This document shows, one piece after another, positions 8,009-15,625 of a stretch of DNA of 62,636 bases (the first letter of the stretch is position 1; the number at the start of each line of letters is the position of its first letter). Source of the stretch: Streptomyces cupreus (lineage in GTDB: Bacteria; Actinomycetota; Actinomycetes; Streptomycetales; Streptomycetaceae). Location of the stretch: positions 1 through 62,636 of the forward strand of contig NZ_JACMSF010000053.1 of the NCBI RefSeq assembly GCF_014257025.1, read 5' to 3'. Under the pieces are notes generated by a model. The model was not told the origin of the DNA and did no database searches. It saw only the letters and a program-made list of their open reading frames with translations. The translations under genes and the position numbers were made by a program.

Positions 8009-9340
8009 ATGCAGGCAGAACCGAAGAAGTCGCTGGTGGGGCTGGAGTACGAGGTCGAGGTCGGCCCCGTCGCCCACGGCGGTCACTGCATCGCCCGCAC
8101 CGACGAAGGCCAGGTCCTCTTCGTGCGGCACACGCTGCCCGGGGAGCGGGTCGTCGCCCGGGTCACCGAGGGCGAGGAGGGCGCCCGCTTCCTGCGCGCG
8201 GACGCCGTCGAGGTGCTCGACGCGTCCAAGGACCGCATCGAGGCGCCCTGTCCCTACGCCGGTCCGGGCCGCTGCGGCGGCTGCGACTGGCAGCACGCCA
8301 AGCCGGGGGCGCAGCGGCGGCTGAAGGGCGAGGTCGTCGCGGAACAGCTGGCGCGGCTCGCCGGGCTCACGCCCGAGGAGGCCGGCTGGGACGGCACGGT
8401 GATGCCCGCCGAGGGCGACAAGCTGCCGGCCGGGCAGGTGCCGCAGTGGCGCACGCGCGTGCAGTACGCGGTGGACCCCTCGACCGGCCGGGCGGGGCTG
8501 CGCCGGCACCGCTCGCACGAGGTCGAGCCGATCGAGCACTGCATGATCGCGGCCGAGGGCGTGAGCGAGCTCGGCATCGAGCGGCGGGACTGGCCCGGGA
8601 TGGCGTCGATCGAGGCGATCGCGGCGACGGGATCGCAGGACCGCCAGGTGATCCTCACGCCGCGCCCCGGCGCCCGCCTGCCGATCGTCGAGCTGGACAA
8701 GCCGGTGTCGGTCATGCGGGTCGGAGAGAAGGACGGCGGCACCCACCGCGTCCACGGCCGCCCCTTCGTCCGCGAACGCGCCGACGGCCGCACCTACCGG
8801 GTCGGCAGCGGCGGCTTCTGGCAGGTCCACCCGAAGGCGGCGGACACCCTGGTCACGGCGGTGATGCAGGGCCTGCTGCCGCGCAAGGGCGAGATGGCGC
8901 TGGACCTGTACTGCGGAGTGGGCCTGTTCGCGGGGGCGCTGGCGGACCGGCTCGGTGAGGCGGGCGCGGTCCTCGGTATCGAGTCCGGCAAGCGCGCGGT
9001 GGAGGACGCCCGCCACAACCTCGCGGACTTCGACCGGGTACGGATCGAACAGGGCAAGGTCGAGGCGGTGCTGCCGCGGACCGGTATCACCGAGGCCGAC
9101 CTCATCGTCCTGGACCCGCCTCGGGCGGGGGCGGGCCGGAAGACGGTGGAGCATCTTTCGTCGCTGGGGGCGCGGCGGATCGCGTATGTGGCGTGCGATC
9201 CGGCTGCGCTGGCCCGGGACTTGGGGTACTTCCGGGACGGGGGGTATCGGGTGCGGACGTTGCGGGTGTTCGATCTGTTTCCGATGACCTCGCACGTGGA
9301 GTGCGTGGCTATTCTTGAGCCCGCTGCGAAAGGCCTCTGA
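8009..9340 (+). CDS. TrmA/RlmD-family 23S rRNA or tRNA (uracil-5) methyltransferase
   Basis: A 443-residue protein. It has an N-terminal TRAM domain (about residues 8-70) and a cysteine cluster for an iron-sulfur centre (C81, C89, C92 in CPYAGPGRCGGCDW). The C-terminal SAM methyltransferase has motif I LDLYCGVGLFAG, then VLDPPRAGAG, and the catalytic Cys in YVACDPAALARD. It methylates uracil C5 in RNA. The ATG at 8009 has GGAG 10 bases upstream. It is the last housekeeping gene before the biosynthetic region. Confidence 0.88.
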   Translation: MQAEPKKSLVGLEYEVEVGPVAHGGHCIARTDEGQVLFVRHTLPGERVVARVTEGEEGARFLRADAVEVLDASKDRIEAPCPYAGPGRCGGCDWQHAKPGAQRRLKGEVVAEQLARLAGLTPEEAGWDGTVMPAEGDKLPAGQVPQWRTRVQYAVDPSTGRAGLRRHRSHEVEPIEHCMIAAEGVSELGIERRDWPGMASIEAIAATGSQDRQVILTPRPGARLPIVELDKPVSVMRVGEKDGGTHRVHGRPFVRERADGRTYRVGSGGFWQVHPKAADTLVTAVMQGLLPRKGEMALDLYCGVGLFAGALADRLGEAGAVLGIESGKRAVEDARHNLADFDRVRIEQGKVEAVLPRTGITEADLIVLDPPRAGAGRKTVEHLSSLGARRIAYVACDPAALARDLGYFRDGGYRVRTLRVFDLFPMTSHVECVAILEPAAKGL

Positions 9341-9868
9341 CGTGCAGTTTTGTTAGCCGGCTCCGGGGTTGCCGGGTGTGCTCGACCTGTTTCCCGAAAG
9401 TCCACCGCGTGGAGCGTGGCGCAGGATGGCGCCCCACGTATCACCTGCGGCTTCACCCAGCGGGGCATGGCGGGGAGCGCTCTGCCTCGAGATGGTGAGG
9501 GCGCTCGGGGAAACGTCCTGTCCCTCGTTCGACGCTGATTCCGACGGGGCGTCATGGCACTCACTCGGCGGTCTGTCAAGCTCGGGTCGAGGGTCCTGGC
9601 CGGTTGACCTCGTGCTGGACGGCGGCCGTGTGGTCACGCCCAGGGCGCCGACGGCGGAGGGGGGCGTTGCTCGCCAGACGCGTACATCGCGCCGGTGCCT
9701 GGGCCGAGCGGACTGCTCATCCGCCGCTCACGAGCCGGTGTGCGGCATGGTCGGCGGAAGGGCCGGGCAGTTCCCAGTGCCGTGGTGGGATTCCGGGCGG
9801 ATGCGGTGGCCAACCGGCCGAGGCAGGCGCGGAACGTACACAGGCTCCGTCCCGCGCCCCGGGCATCA
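9341..9868. other. 528-bp gap at the cluster boundary, no convincing gene
   Basis: I see no gene with a proper start, ribosome site and family signature. Two traces are visible. Bases 9374-9418 imperfectly repeat the 3' end of the RNA methyltransferase gene around 9277-9325 (CTCGACCTGTTTCC against TTCGATCTGTTTCC, then CGTGGAG in both). Bases 9603-9642 encode VDLVLDGGRVVTP in frame 3, which resembles the N-terminus of an amidohydrolase. Both look like debris left at a junction. Confidence 0.45.
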
Positions 9869-11455
9869 TCAGCGTTCCGAGCCGGCGATCCCTGCGCGCA
9901 GTGCCTTCTTGTCCACCTTCCCCATCGGTGTGCGCGGAAGCTGCGGCATCGAGATCAGCCGGTCGGGGATCTTGAAGGCGGCCAAGCCGCGGCCCCTGAG
10001 GAACTCCTTCATGGCGGACGGGCGGACGTCCGCCTCGTTGAGGACGACGAACGCGTAGGTCCGTTCGCCGAGCACGGTGTCCGCCACGCCGATCACGGCC
10101 GCGTCCTGCACGGCGGGGTGGGTGCGCAGATGCCGCTCCACCTCCTCCGCGGAGACCTTCTCGCCGGCCCGGTTGATGACGTCCTTGATCCTGCCGACGA
10201 TCATGATGTTGCCGTCCGGCCTGCGCCGGACGAGGTCGCCGGTGCGGAAGAAGCCGTCCGGCGTGAACGAGCGGGCGTTCTCCTCCGGGGCCCGGTAGTA
10301 CCCGCGGATCGTGTACGGGCCCCGCACCTGCATCTCGCCCGCCTCCCCGTCGGGCACGGGGTTTCCCGACTCGTCGACGATCCGGACCTCGTCACCCGGT
10401 GACATGGGGCGGCCGTCCGTGTTGATGGCCGCCTCCTCCGGGTCGTCGAGCCGGGTGTGGGTCAGCAGCCCCTCGCTGATCCCGTACCACCGCTGGATCC
10501 GGCAGCCCAGCACCTGGGCCGCACGGCGCGCCAGGGCCGGGTCGAGCGGGGCACTGCCCACCTGGATCAGCAGACGGGACAGTTCGCCGGGCGGTCGTCC
10601 GGAATCGGCCCACAGCCGCAGCACCGAGGGCACGACCGTGGTCACGGAGACGGCCTCGCGGCGGATCAGCGAGAAGACGTCGTCGGGCCGCACGCTCGAC
10701 GTGAGGACCGCCTTCCCGCCCAACAGGAGACTGCCGAACACGCCCGGACAGGCGAGGGCCGCCTGGTGCGCGACCGGGTTGACGGCGAGGTACACCACCT
10801 CCGGGCCCACCTGCATCGCCTCCGCGCTGGCCCGCATGACGTACTCGTAGTCGTCGTGGGTCCGGGGAATCAGCTTCGGCAGTCCGGTGGTGCCCCCGGA
10901 GAGCAGGAACAGCGCGGGGTCGGACGCGTCCACCCGGGGTAGCACGACGTCCTGGGCGTCCAGCGACTCCAGCGATATGAACTCCTGGGCGTCGCCGCTG
11001 ACGATCACGTGCGGGACCGACGGGATCTCCCGGGCGATCGTACGGAAGTCGAACCCGCCGAACTCGTCCTTCACCACATAGGCAACAGCCCCGGAGTGAG
11101 CGCACAGATGCGCGATCTCGGTCCTGCGGTGACCGGGCAGCGCCAGCACCGGGATCGCTCCGGCCCGCAGCAGCGCGAAGACCACAACGACGAACTCGGG
11201 GATGTTGGGGAGGTGCACCACCACCCGGTCCAGGGGCCTGATGCCCAGTCCGATCAGGCCGCCCGCCAACCGGTCCGCCCGCCGGGACAGCTCCGCGTAC
11301 GTCATCCGGCGTTCGCCGCACACCACGGCCACCCGCTCGGCGTTCCGTTCGCACGACTCGTGCAACAGGTCGCCGATCGGCCGGCCGAGCCAGACTCCTG
11401 TCCGGCGCAGGTCCGCCGCGAGTTGTTCGGGCCAGTGCACAAAACCGTCAAGCAT
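9869..11455 (-). CDS. Aryl-acid AMP ligase (EntE/YbtE type; Ecm1/TioJ-like chromophore-activating enzyme)
   Basis: A 528-residue stand-alone adenylation enzyme. It has the core motifs LSGGTTGLPKLIPRTH (A3), WYGISEGL (A5), FRTGDLVRRRPDGN (A7), GRIKDVINRAGEKVSAEE (A8) and TPMGKVDKKAL (A10 with catalytic Lys). EEVERHL and the DHB-ligase-like spacing place it with salicylate, DHB and quinoxaline ligases. In echinomycin the equivalent enzyme activates quinoxaline-2-carboxylate and loads a carrier protein. No aryl carrier domain is fused to it and none is in the window. It is transcribed away from the TE operon across a 364-bp gap. Confidence 0.82.
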   Translation of the reverse strand: MLDGFVHWPEQLAADLRRTGVWLGRPIGDLLHESCERNAERVAVVCGERRMTYAELSRRADRLAGGLIGLGIRPLDRVVVHLPNIPEFVVVVFALLRAGAIPVLALPGHRRTEIAHLCAHSGAVAYVVKDEFGGFDFRTIAREIPSVPHVIVSGDAQEFISLESLDAQDVVLPRVDASDPALFLLSGGTTGLPKLIPRTHDDYEYVMRASAEAMQVGPEVVYLAVNPVAHQAALACPGVFGSLLLGGKAVLTSSVRPDDVFSLIRREAVSVTTVVPSVLRLWADSGRPPGELSRLLIQVGSAPLDPALARRAAQVLGCRIQRWYGISEGLLTHTRLDDPEEAAINTDGRPMSPGDEVRIVDESGNPVPDGEAGEMQVRGPYTIRGYYRAPEENARSFTPDGFFRTGDLVRRRPDGNIMIVGRIKDVINRAGEKVSAEEVERHLRTHPAVQDAAVIGVADTVLGERTYAFVVLNEADVRPSAMKEFLRGRGLAAFKIPDRLISMPQLPRTPMGKVDKKALRAGIAGSER

Positions 11456-11723
11456 GATCGCGTTCCCTTTCAGCGGTCGGTCGAGGCGTGGATCGAGGGG
11501 CGCGGAGGCCGGGTGGAGCCGCGGGTGCCCTCGGTCCGTCCTGGCCGCGGGCCAGCGGCAACGCGGCTGGAGGGCGGGTGCCTCCAGGCGGTGGCGGGCG
11601 GTGTCCGGTGCGGTGGTGCGCGACGTCCGCGCGCGACGTGAGCCTGGTGCCGTGCGGCGGCCTGCCTGCGGTCCTTGCTGTCCTGTCCCTTGGCATCGTC
11701 AGCGCCGCGGTCCACCGCCCCCC

Positions 11724-11744
11724 GATCTCTTGCCGACATCTGTC
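11724..11744 (+). promoter_or_regulatory. 21-bp motif upstream of the thioesterase operon
   Basis: The motif begins GATCTCT(T)GCC and continues through ACATCT to TC. It matches 18 of 21 bases of a motif at 15516-15536 upstream of NRPS1, in the same orientation and at a similar distance from the start (96 against 110 bp). It lies in the divergent 364-bp gap 11456-11819 between the AMP ligase and the thioesterase, where I see nothing else besides promoters. It is probably a binding site or promoter shared by biosynthetic operons. Confidence 0.5.
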
Positions 11745-11819
11745 GCGGGCCACGCGAATCCGCGACGAGTGGAAAACATGGTGCGGACGGAACGATGGCC
11801 GGCCAGGAAGGCGAAGAGG

Positions 11820-12566
11820 ATGAGCCGGATACGGGAACGTGGCTGGGTGCGGTCGATGACCGCCGGTGACCCTCTCGGCGTGCGGGTGGTGTGCTTCCCG
11901 CACTCGGGGGGCTCGGGGATCGCCTTCGGCGAGTGGGCGGCCGCGGTGCCGCCCGGTGTGTCGCTGATGGCCGTCCAGTACCCGGGCCGTGGCGACCGCT
12001 TCGGAGAGCCGCCCGTGGACGACGTGGCCGCGATGGCCGGGTGCGTGGCGGCGGAGCTGCTGCGGATGCCGCCGGGCGACCACGTACTGTTCGGGCACAG
12101 CCTGGGCGCGCTGGTCGCCTACGAGACCGCCCTGCTGCTGCGGGACGCCGGCGAGGAACCCCTGGCGCTCTGCGTGTCCGCCGCTCTGCCGCCCGGACGG
12201 ATGAACAACAGCAGCATCCACCTGGCACCCGACGACGAGTTCTGGACGACGCTGTGCGCGCTGGGCGGCATCGAACCCGCGATCGCCGAGAACGCCGAGC
12301 TGCGCGACCTCCTCTTGCCCGTCATCCGCTCGGACCTGCGGGCCCACGCGACCTATCGGCCCCGTCCCGGCACCCGTCCGCTGTCCTGTCCCGTGAGCTG
12401 CTACCACGGCGAGGGCGACCCGTTGGTGGAGCAGGCCCAACTGGCGGGGTGGGCGAGCGTCACCTCCGGTGGCTTCAGGGGAACCGTGCGGCCGGGCGGG
12501 CATTTCCACGTGACGACCGACGTCGCGGAACTCGTCGCGGACGTGCTGAGCCAGGGACGGAAGTGA
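11820..12566 (+). CDS. Type II thioesterase (Ecm2-like)
   Basis: A 248-residue alpha/beta hydrolase. It shows VCFPHSGGSG (oxyanion region), nucleophile S94 in FGHSLGAL, Asp in YHGEGDPLV and His in GGHFHV. This is the type II thioesterase family of NRPS clusters. In the quinoxaline pathway the homologue is thought to release beta-hydroxytryptophan from its carrier. It may also edit mis-primed modules. I chose ATG 11820. ATG 11778 is an in-frame alternative and neither has a strong ribosome site. It heads an operon with the dehydrogenase, monooxygenase and ABM genes. Confidence 0.82.
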   Translation: MSRIRERGWVRSMTAGDPLGVRVVCFPHSGGSGIAFGEWAAAVPPGVSLMAVQYPGRGDRFGEPPVDDVAAMAGCVAAELLRMPPGDHVLFGHSLGALVAYETALLLRDAGEEPLALCVSAALPPGRMNNSSIHLAPDDEFWTTLCALGGIEPAIAENAELRDLLLPVIRSDLRAHATYRPRPGTRPLSCPVSCYHGEGDPLVEQAQLAGWASVTSGGFRGTVRPGGHFHVTTDVAELVADVLSQGRK

Positions 12567-12573
12567 GGCGGCC

Positions 12574-13608
12574 TTGACGACCATCGCCGTGATCCCCGGT
12601 GACGGCATCGGTCCCGAGGTGATCGAGCCGGCATTGGACGTCCTCGACGCCCTCGGCCTCGGGGCGCGGACGGACGTCCTGGACCACGTCAACGCGGAGA
12701 CCTATCTGCGTACCGGAACGGCGCTGACCGAAGCCGACCTCGACCGCATCAGGTCCAGCGAGGCGGCGCTCCTCGGCGCGGTCGGCGATCCCCGGCTCAG
12801 CGACACCGCGTACGTGCGCGCTGTCCTCACCACTCTGCGTCTCGAACTCGACCTCTACGTCAACTACCGGCCCGCCAGACTCTGGCACGACAGGCTCAGT
12901 CCGCTGCGCGACCCGGCCCGCCGGGCGATCGACTGCGTGATCGTCAGGGAGAACACCGAGGGGCTCTACAGCGGCATCGGTGGCGGTACGCGCACCGGGA
13001 CCGCCCAGGAGATCGCCATCGACGTGGACCTCAGCACCCGCCAAGGCGTATCACGGGTGCTGGAGTTCGCCTTCTCCGTGGCGCGCAGGTCGGTGTGCCT
13101 CGTCGACAAGGCCAACGCCGTCCGCAACGGCGGACAGCTGTGGCAGCGGTGCTGGAGCGAGGCGGTCGCACGGCACCCGCACGTCGAGACGTCCCACCTC
13201 TACGTGGACACCGCCGCCCTGCGACTGGCCACCGATCCGACCGCGTTCGACGTCATCGTCACCAACAACTCCTACGGCGACATCTTGAGCGACCTCACGG
13301 CCGCGCTCGCCGGCGGCCTTGGCGTTGCGGCATCGGCGAATCTCAACCCCGTGACCGGACAAGGGCTCTTCGAGCCCGTGCACGGCAGCGCCCCGGACAT
13401 CGCGGGTACCGGCACCGCCAATCCGTTCGGCGCGATCCTCTCCGTGGCCCTGCTGGCCGAACACCTGGGCCGGACCGAGGAGGCGGACGCGGTCCGCCGG
13501 GCGGTCGCCGCGGCCGTGGCTGCCGGCCGCGTCACCCCCGATCTCGGCGGATCCCTGAGCACGAAGGAGGTGGGCACCGTGGTCCTGACGGAACTGCGGC
13601 GGCCATAG
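12574..13608 (+). CDS. Isocitrate/3-isopropylmalate dehydrogenase homologue (Ecm10-like)
   Basis: A 344-residue beta-hydroxyacid oxidative decarboxylase, starting at TTG 7 bp after the thioesterase stop. It shows IPGDGIGPEV, catalytic Tyr in RENTEGLYSG, catalytic Lys in LVDKANAVR, metal-binding Asp in TNNSYGDILSD and the cofactor loop HGSAPDIAGTGTANP. A leucine-biosynthesis role is unlikely given the neighbours. In the proposed quinoxaline route such an enzyme oxidises and decarboxylates N-(2-aminophenyl)-beta-hydroxyaspartate before ring closure. It is a good marker for quinoxaline rather than 3-hydroxyquinaldic acid. Confidence 0.82.
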   Translation: MTTIAVIPGDGIGPEVIEPALDVLDALGLGARTDVLDHVNAETYLRTGTALTEADLDRIRSSEAALLGAVGDPRLSDTAYVRAVLTTLRLELDLYVNYRPARLWHDRLSPLRDPARRAIDCVIVRENTEGLYSGIGGGTRTGTAQEIAIDVDLSTRQGVSRVLEFAFSVARRSVCLVDKANAVRNGGQLWQRCWSEAVARHPHVETSHLYVDTAALRLATDPTAFDVIVTNNSYGDILSDLTAALAGGLGVAASANLNPVTGQGLFEPVHGSAPDIAGTGTANPFGAILSVALLAEHLGRTEEADAVRRAVAAAVAAGRVTPDLGGSLSTKEVGTVVLTELRRP

Positions 13609-13674
13609 CGAGGTGCGGACGCGTACACGACCGCGGAACTGCGGGCGGAGCAACGGACGAGGGGCGGGGACAGC

Positions 13675-15051
13675 ATGAACGGGAACGGCACGAACCGCAC
13701 GGACGGGAACCCGGAGACCGTCATCGTGGGGGCCGGTCTGGTGGGCGCGGTCACGGCTCTCTACCTCGCGCCCCGCTTCGGACCGGTCACCCTGCTGGAG
13801 AAGCGGGCGGACCCCAGGCGGGAGCCCGGCGGACAGCGCCGGTCACTCGTCGTGATGCTGTCGGCCCGCGGCTGGCGCGCCCTGTCGGACCTGGGCGTGG
13901 CGGACGCCGTGCGCCGGATATGCGTCCCCCTGCACGGACGCTGCGGGCATCTGTCCGACGGCCGGACGCGGTTGACTCCCTACAGCCGGGACGGACAGCC
14001 CATCTGGGCGGTGGAGCGCCGGCGGCTGCACCAGATCCTGCTGGACGCCGCCGAGGCGACCCCCGGTGTGCGCATCCGCTTCGGGCAGCGGGTGAGCTCG
14101 GTGGACCTGGACGCACCCGCGGTGCTGGTGGAGGACCGGCACGGCTCGCGCCGGCTGACGTGCCGCCGGGTCCTCGGCTGCGACGGCGCGCACTCCGCGG
14201 CCCGGGCCGCCCTGGAGGCGCGCGGTGCCCGGGTCGAGGTGCGCAGGCTGGACCTGGCCTACCAGGAGATCGACGTGCCGGCCGGCCGGCTGGACCCGAC
14301 CATCACGCACTACTGGCCCACCGGGAAGGCGATGTTCGCCGCGCACCCCCTGCCGTCGGGGAAGCTCTCCGGCTCCTTGTTCATGCGTCTCGACGGCCCC
14401 GCCCCGTCCTACGCGGCGGCCCACGGCGGCCAGGACCTGTCCGAGATGTTCGCCGCCCACTTTCCCGAGCCCACCGCGATCATCCCCGACATCGCGGAAC
14501 AGTTGGCCGCCAAGGCCGTCTCGACCCTCACGGCCGTCCGCTGCGACCGATGGGTCTGGCGAGACACCTTCGCGCTGCTCGGTGACTCCTGTCACGCGAT
14601 GGCACCCTTCATGGGGCACGGCATGAACTGCGGCTTCGAGGACGCCCGGGTCCTCGTCGACTGCCTCGACGCCTCGGCCGACTGGGCGGCGGGCCTGGCC
14701 GCCTACGAGAAGTCGCGGACCGAGGACGCCGACGCGATCTCCCGGCTCTCCTACCGGCACTACTTCACCATGGCCAACCCACCTCGCGAGGAGACCGCTG
14801 CGGACGTGCTGCGCGGGCGGCTGACGGCCCTCTTCCCGGACCGGTTCGTGCCGCTGTACGAGCGGTGCGCCTTCACCGAGGAGAGCTACGCCTCCGTACT
14901 GCGCGACGACCAGCGTCTGGACCGGCTCGTGGCGTATCTGCTGGCCCGGTACGGCACCGAACTGGTCTCGGCGCCCGACGACCGGTTGCGCGCCTGCACC
15001 CCTCCCCCCGCCCCGACCACAGCCACCCTGGAGGACTCCGGATGTTCGTGA
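13675..15051 (+). CDS. FAD monooxygenase related to kynurenine 3-monooxygenase (Ecm4-like)
   Basis: A 458-residue class A flavoprotein hydroxylase. It has the FAD motif VIVGAGLVG (G19-G24), the DG motif in VLGCDGAHSAARA and a second FAD motif LLGDSCHAMAPFMGHGMNCG. The PFMGHGMNCGFEDA pattern is characteristic of kynurenine 3-monooxygenase. It probably hydroxylates the aromatic ring of beta-hydroxykynurenine during chromophore synthesis. The ribosome site is GAGGGGCGGGGA. Its 3' end overlaps the ABM gene by 10 bp. Confidence 0.82.
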   Translation: MNGNGTNRTDGNPETVIVGAGLVGAVTALYLAPRFGPVTLLEKRADPRREPGGQRRSLVVMLSARGWRALSDLGVADAVRRICVPLHGRCGHLSDGRTRLTPYSRDGQPIWAVERRRLHQILLDAAEATPGVRIRFGQRVSSVDLDAPAVLVEDRHGSRRLTCRRVLGCDGAHSAARAALEARGARVEVRRLDLAYQEIDVPAGRLDPTITHYWPTGKAMFAAHPLPSGKLSGSLFMRLDGPAPSYAAAHGGQDLSEMFAAHFPEPTAIIPDIAEQLAAKAVSTLTAVRCDRWVWRDTFALLGDSCHAMAPFMGHGMNCGFEDARVLVDCLDASADWAAGLAAYEKSRTEDADAISRLSYRHYFTMANPPREETAADVLRGRLTALFPDRFVPLYERCAFTEESYASVLRDDQRLDRLVAYLLARYGTELVSAPDDRLRACTPPPAPTTATLEDSGCS

Positions 15052-15380
15052 TCCTGTTCAAGTCGCACCTGTCCGAGCAGGCCGGCGAGGACTACTACGC
15101 CACCGAGGAGCGGATGCAGGAGCGGGTCCGCGCCATCGCCGGGTCCGACCCGGTGGAGGTCAAGCACTACACCGGGGAGGACGGTGAACGTCTCGCCGTC
15201 ATGATGTGGCGCGACGAGGAGACGTTGGACAAGTGGCGTTGCGACCCCGAGCACCGGGTGGCGCAGCATATGGGCAGAAAACACTGGTACTCCGCCTATG
15301 AGCTGACCGTCGCCCAGGTGATCCGGACCAGCGCGCACGACAACCAGACCCCGGCCGCAGCGGCCGAGGAGCCGCGCTAG
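15042..15380 (+). CDS. Small ABM-fold (dimeric alpha-beta barrel) protein
   Basis: A 112-residue protein beginning MFVILFKSHLSEQAGEDYYATEERM. It has the spacing of antibiotic-biosynthesis-monooxygenase or heme-degrading-like dimeric barrels (strand, helix, VKHYTGEDGERLAVMMWRDEETLDKWRCDPEH). It overlaps the KMO-like gene by 10 bp and is surely co-translated with it. A role in a late oxidation, decarboxylation or cyclisation step of the chromophore is my inference. Members also act without cofactor. No active-site residue can be assigned by eye. Confidence 0.65.
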   Translation: MFVILFKSHLSEQAGEDYYATEERMQERVRAIAGSDPVEVKHYTGEDGERLAVMMWRDEETLDKWRCDPEHRVAQHMGRKHWYSAYELTVAQVIRTSAHDNQTPAAAAEEPR

Positions 15381-15515
15381 CAGGCGGAGGAGGGCCGTGG
15401 GAACGCCCGGATCCGCGATCGGGGATGTCCTTGAGGACGGTTGCGGCGGGCGCCGGACGGACGCCTGCCCGCGCGGTATGGCGGAGTTTTTTCGGCTGAT
15501 GGCCGGTTCCTTTTT

Positions 15516-15536
15516 GATCTCTGGCCAACATCTTTC
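15516..15536 (+). promoter_or_regulatory. 21-bp motif upstream of NRPS1
   Basis: It begins GATCTCT(G)GCC and matches 18 of 21 bases of the motif at 11724-11744. It lies in an unusually A/T-rich part of the 245-bp gap before the NRPS1 start (15626), preceded by a run of five T. It is a candidate activator site or promoter of the NRPS1-NRPS2-mbtH operon. Confidence 0.5.
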
Positions 15537-15625
15537 ATCGCAGTTGATCAACCACACGGGCGGCGACAAGCATCGGCATGGCGAGGGGCCATTGACCGGG
15601 AAACCACTTTGCTGGGGGCATTTGG

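Noticed and set aside
12574..13608. leuB of leucine biosynthesis
   Set aside because: It is embedded between a thioesterase and a KMO-like gene of a quinoxaline cluster. A role in chromophore synthesis fits better.
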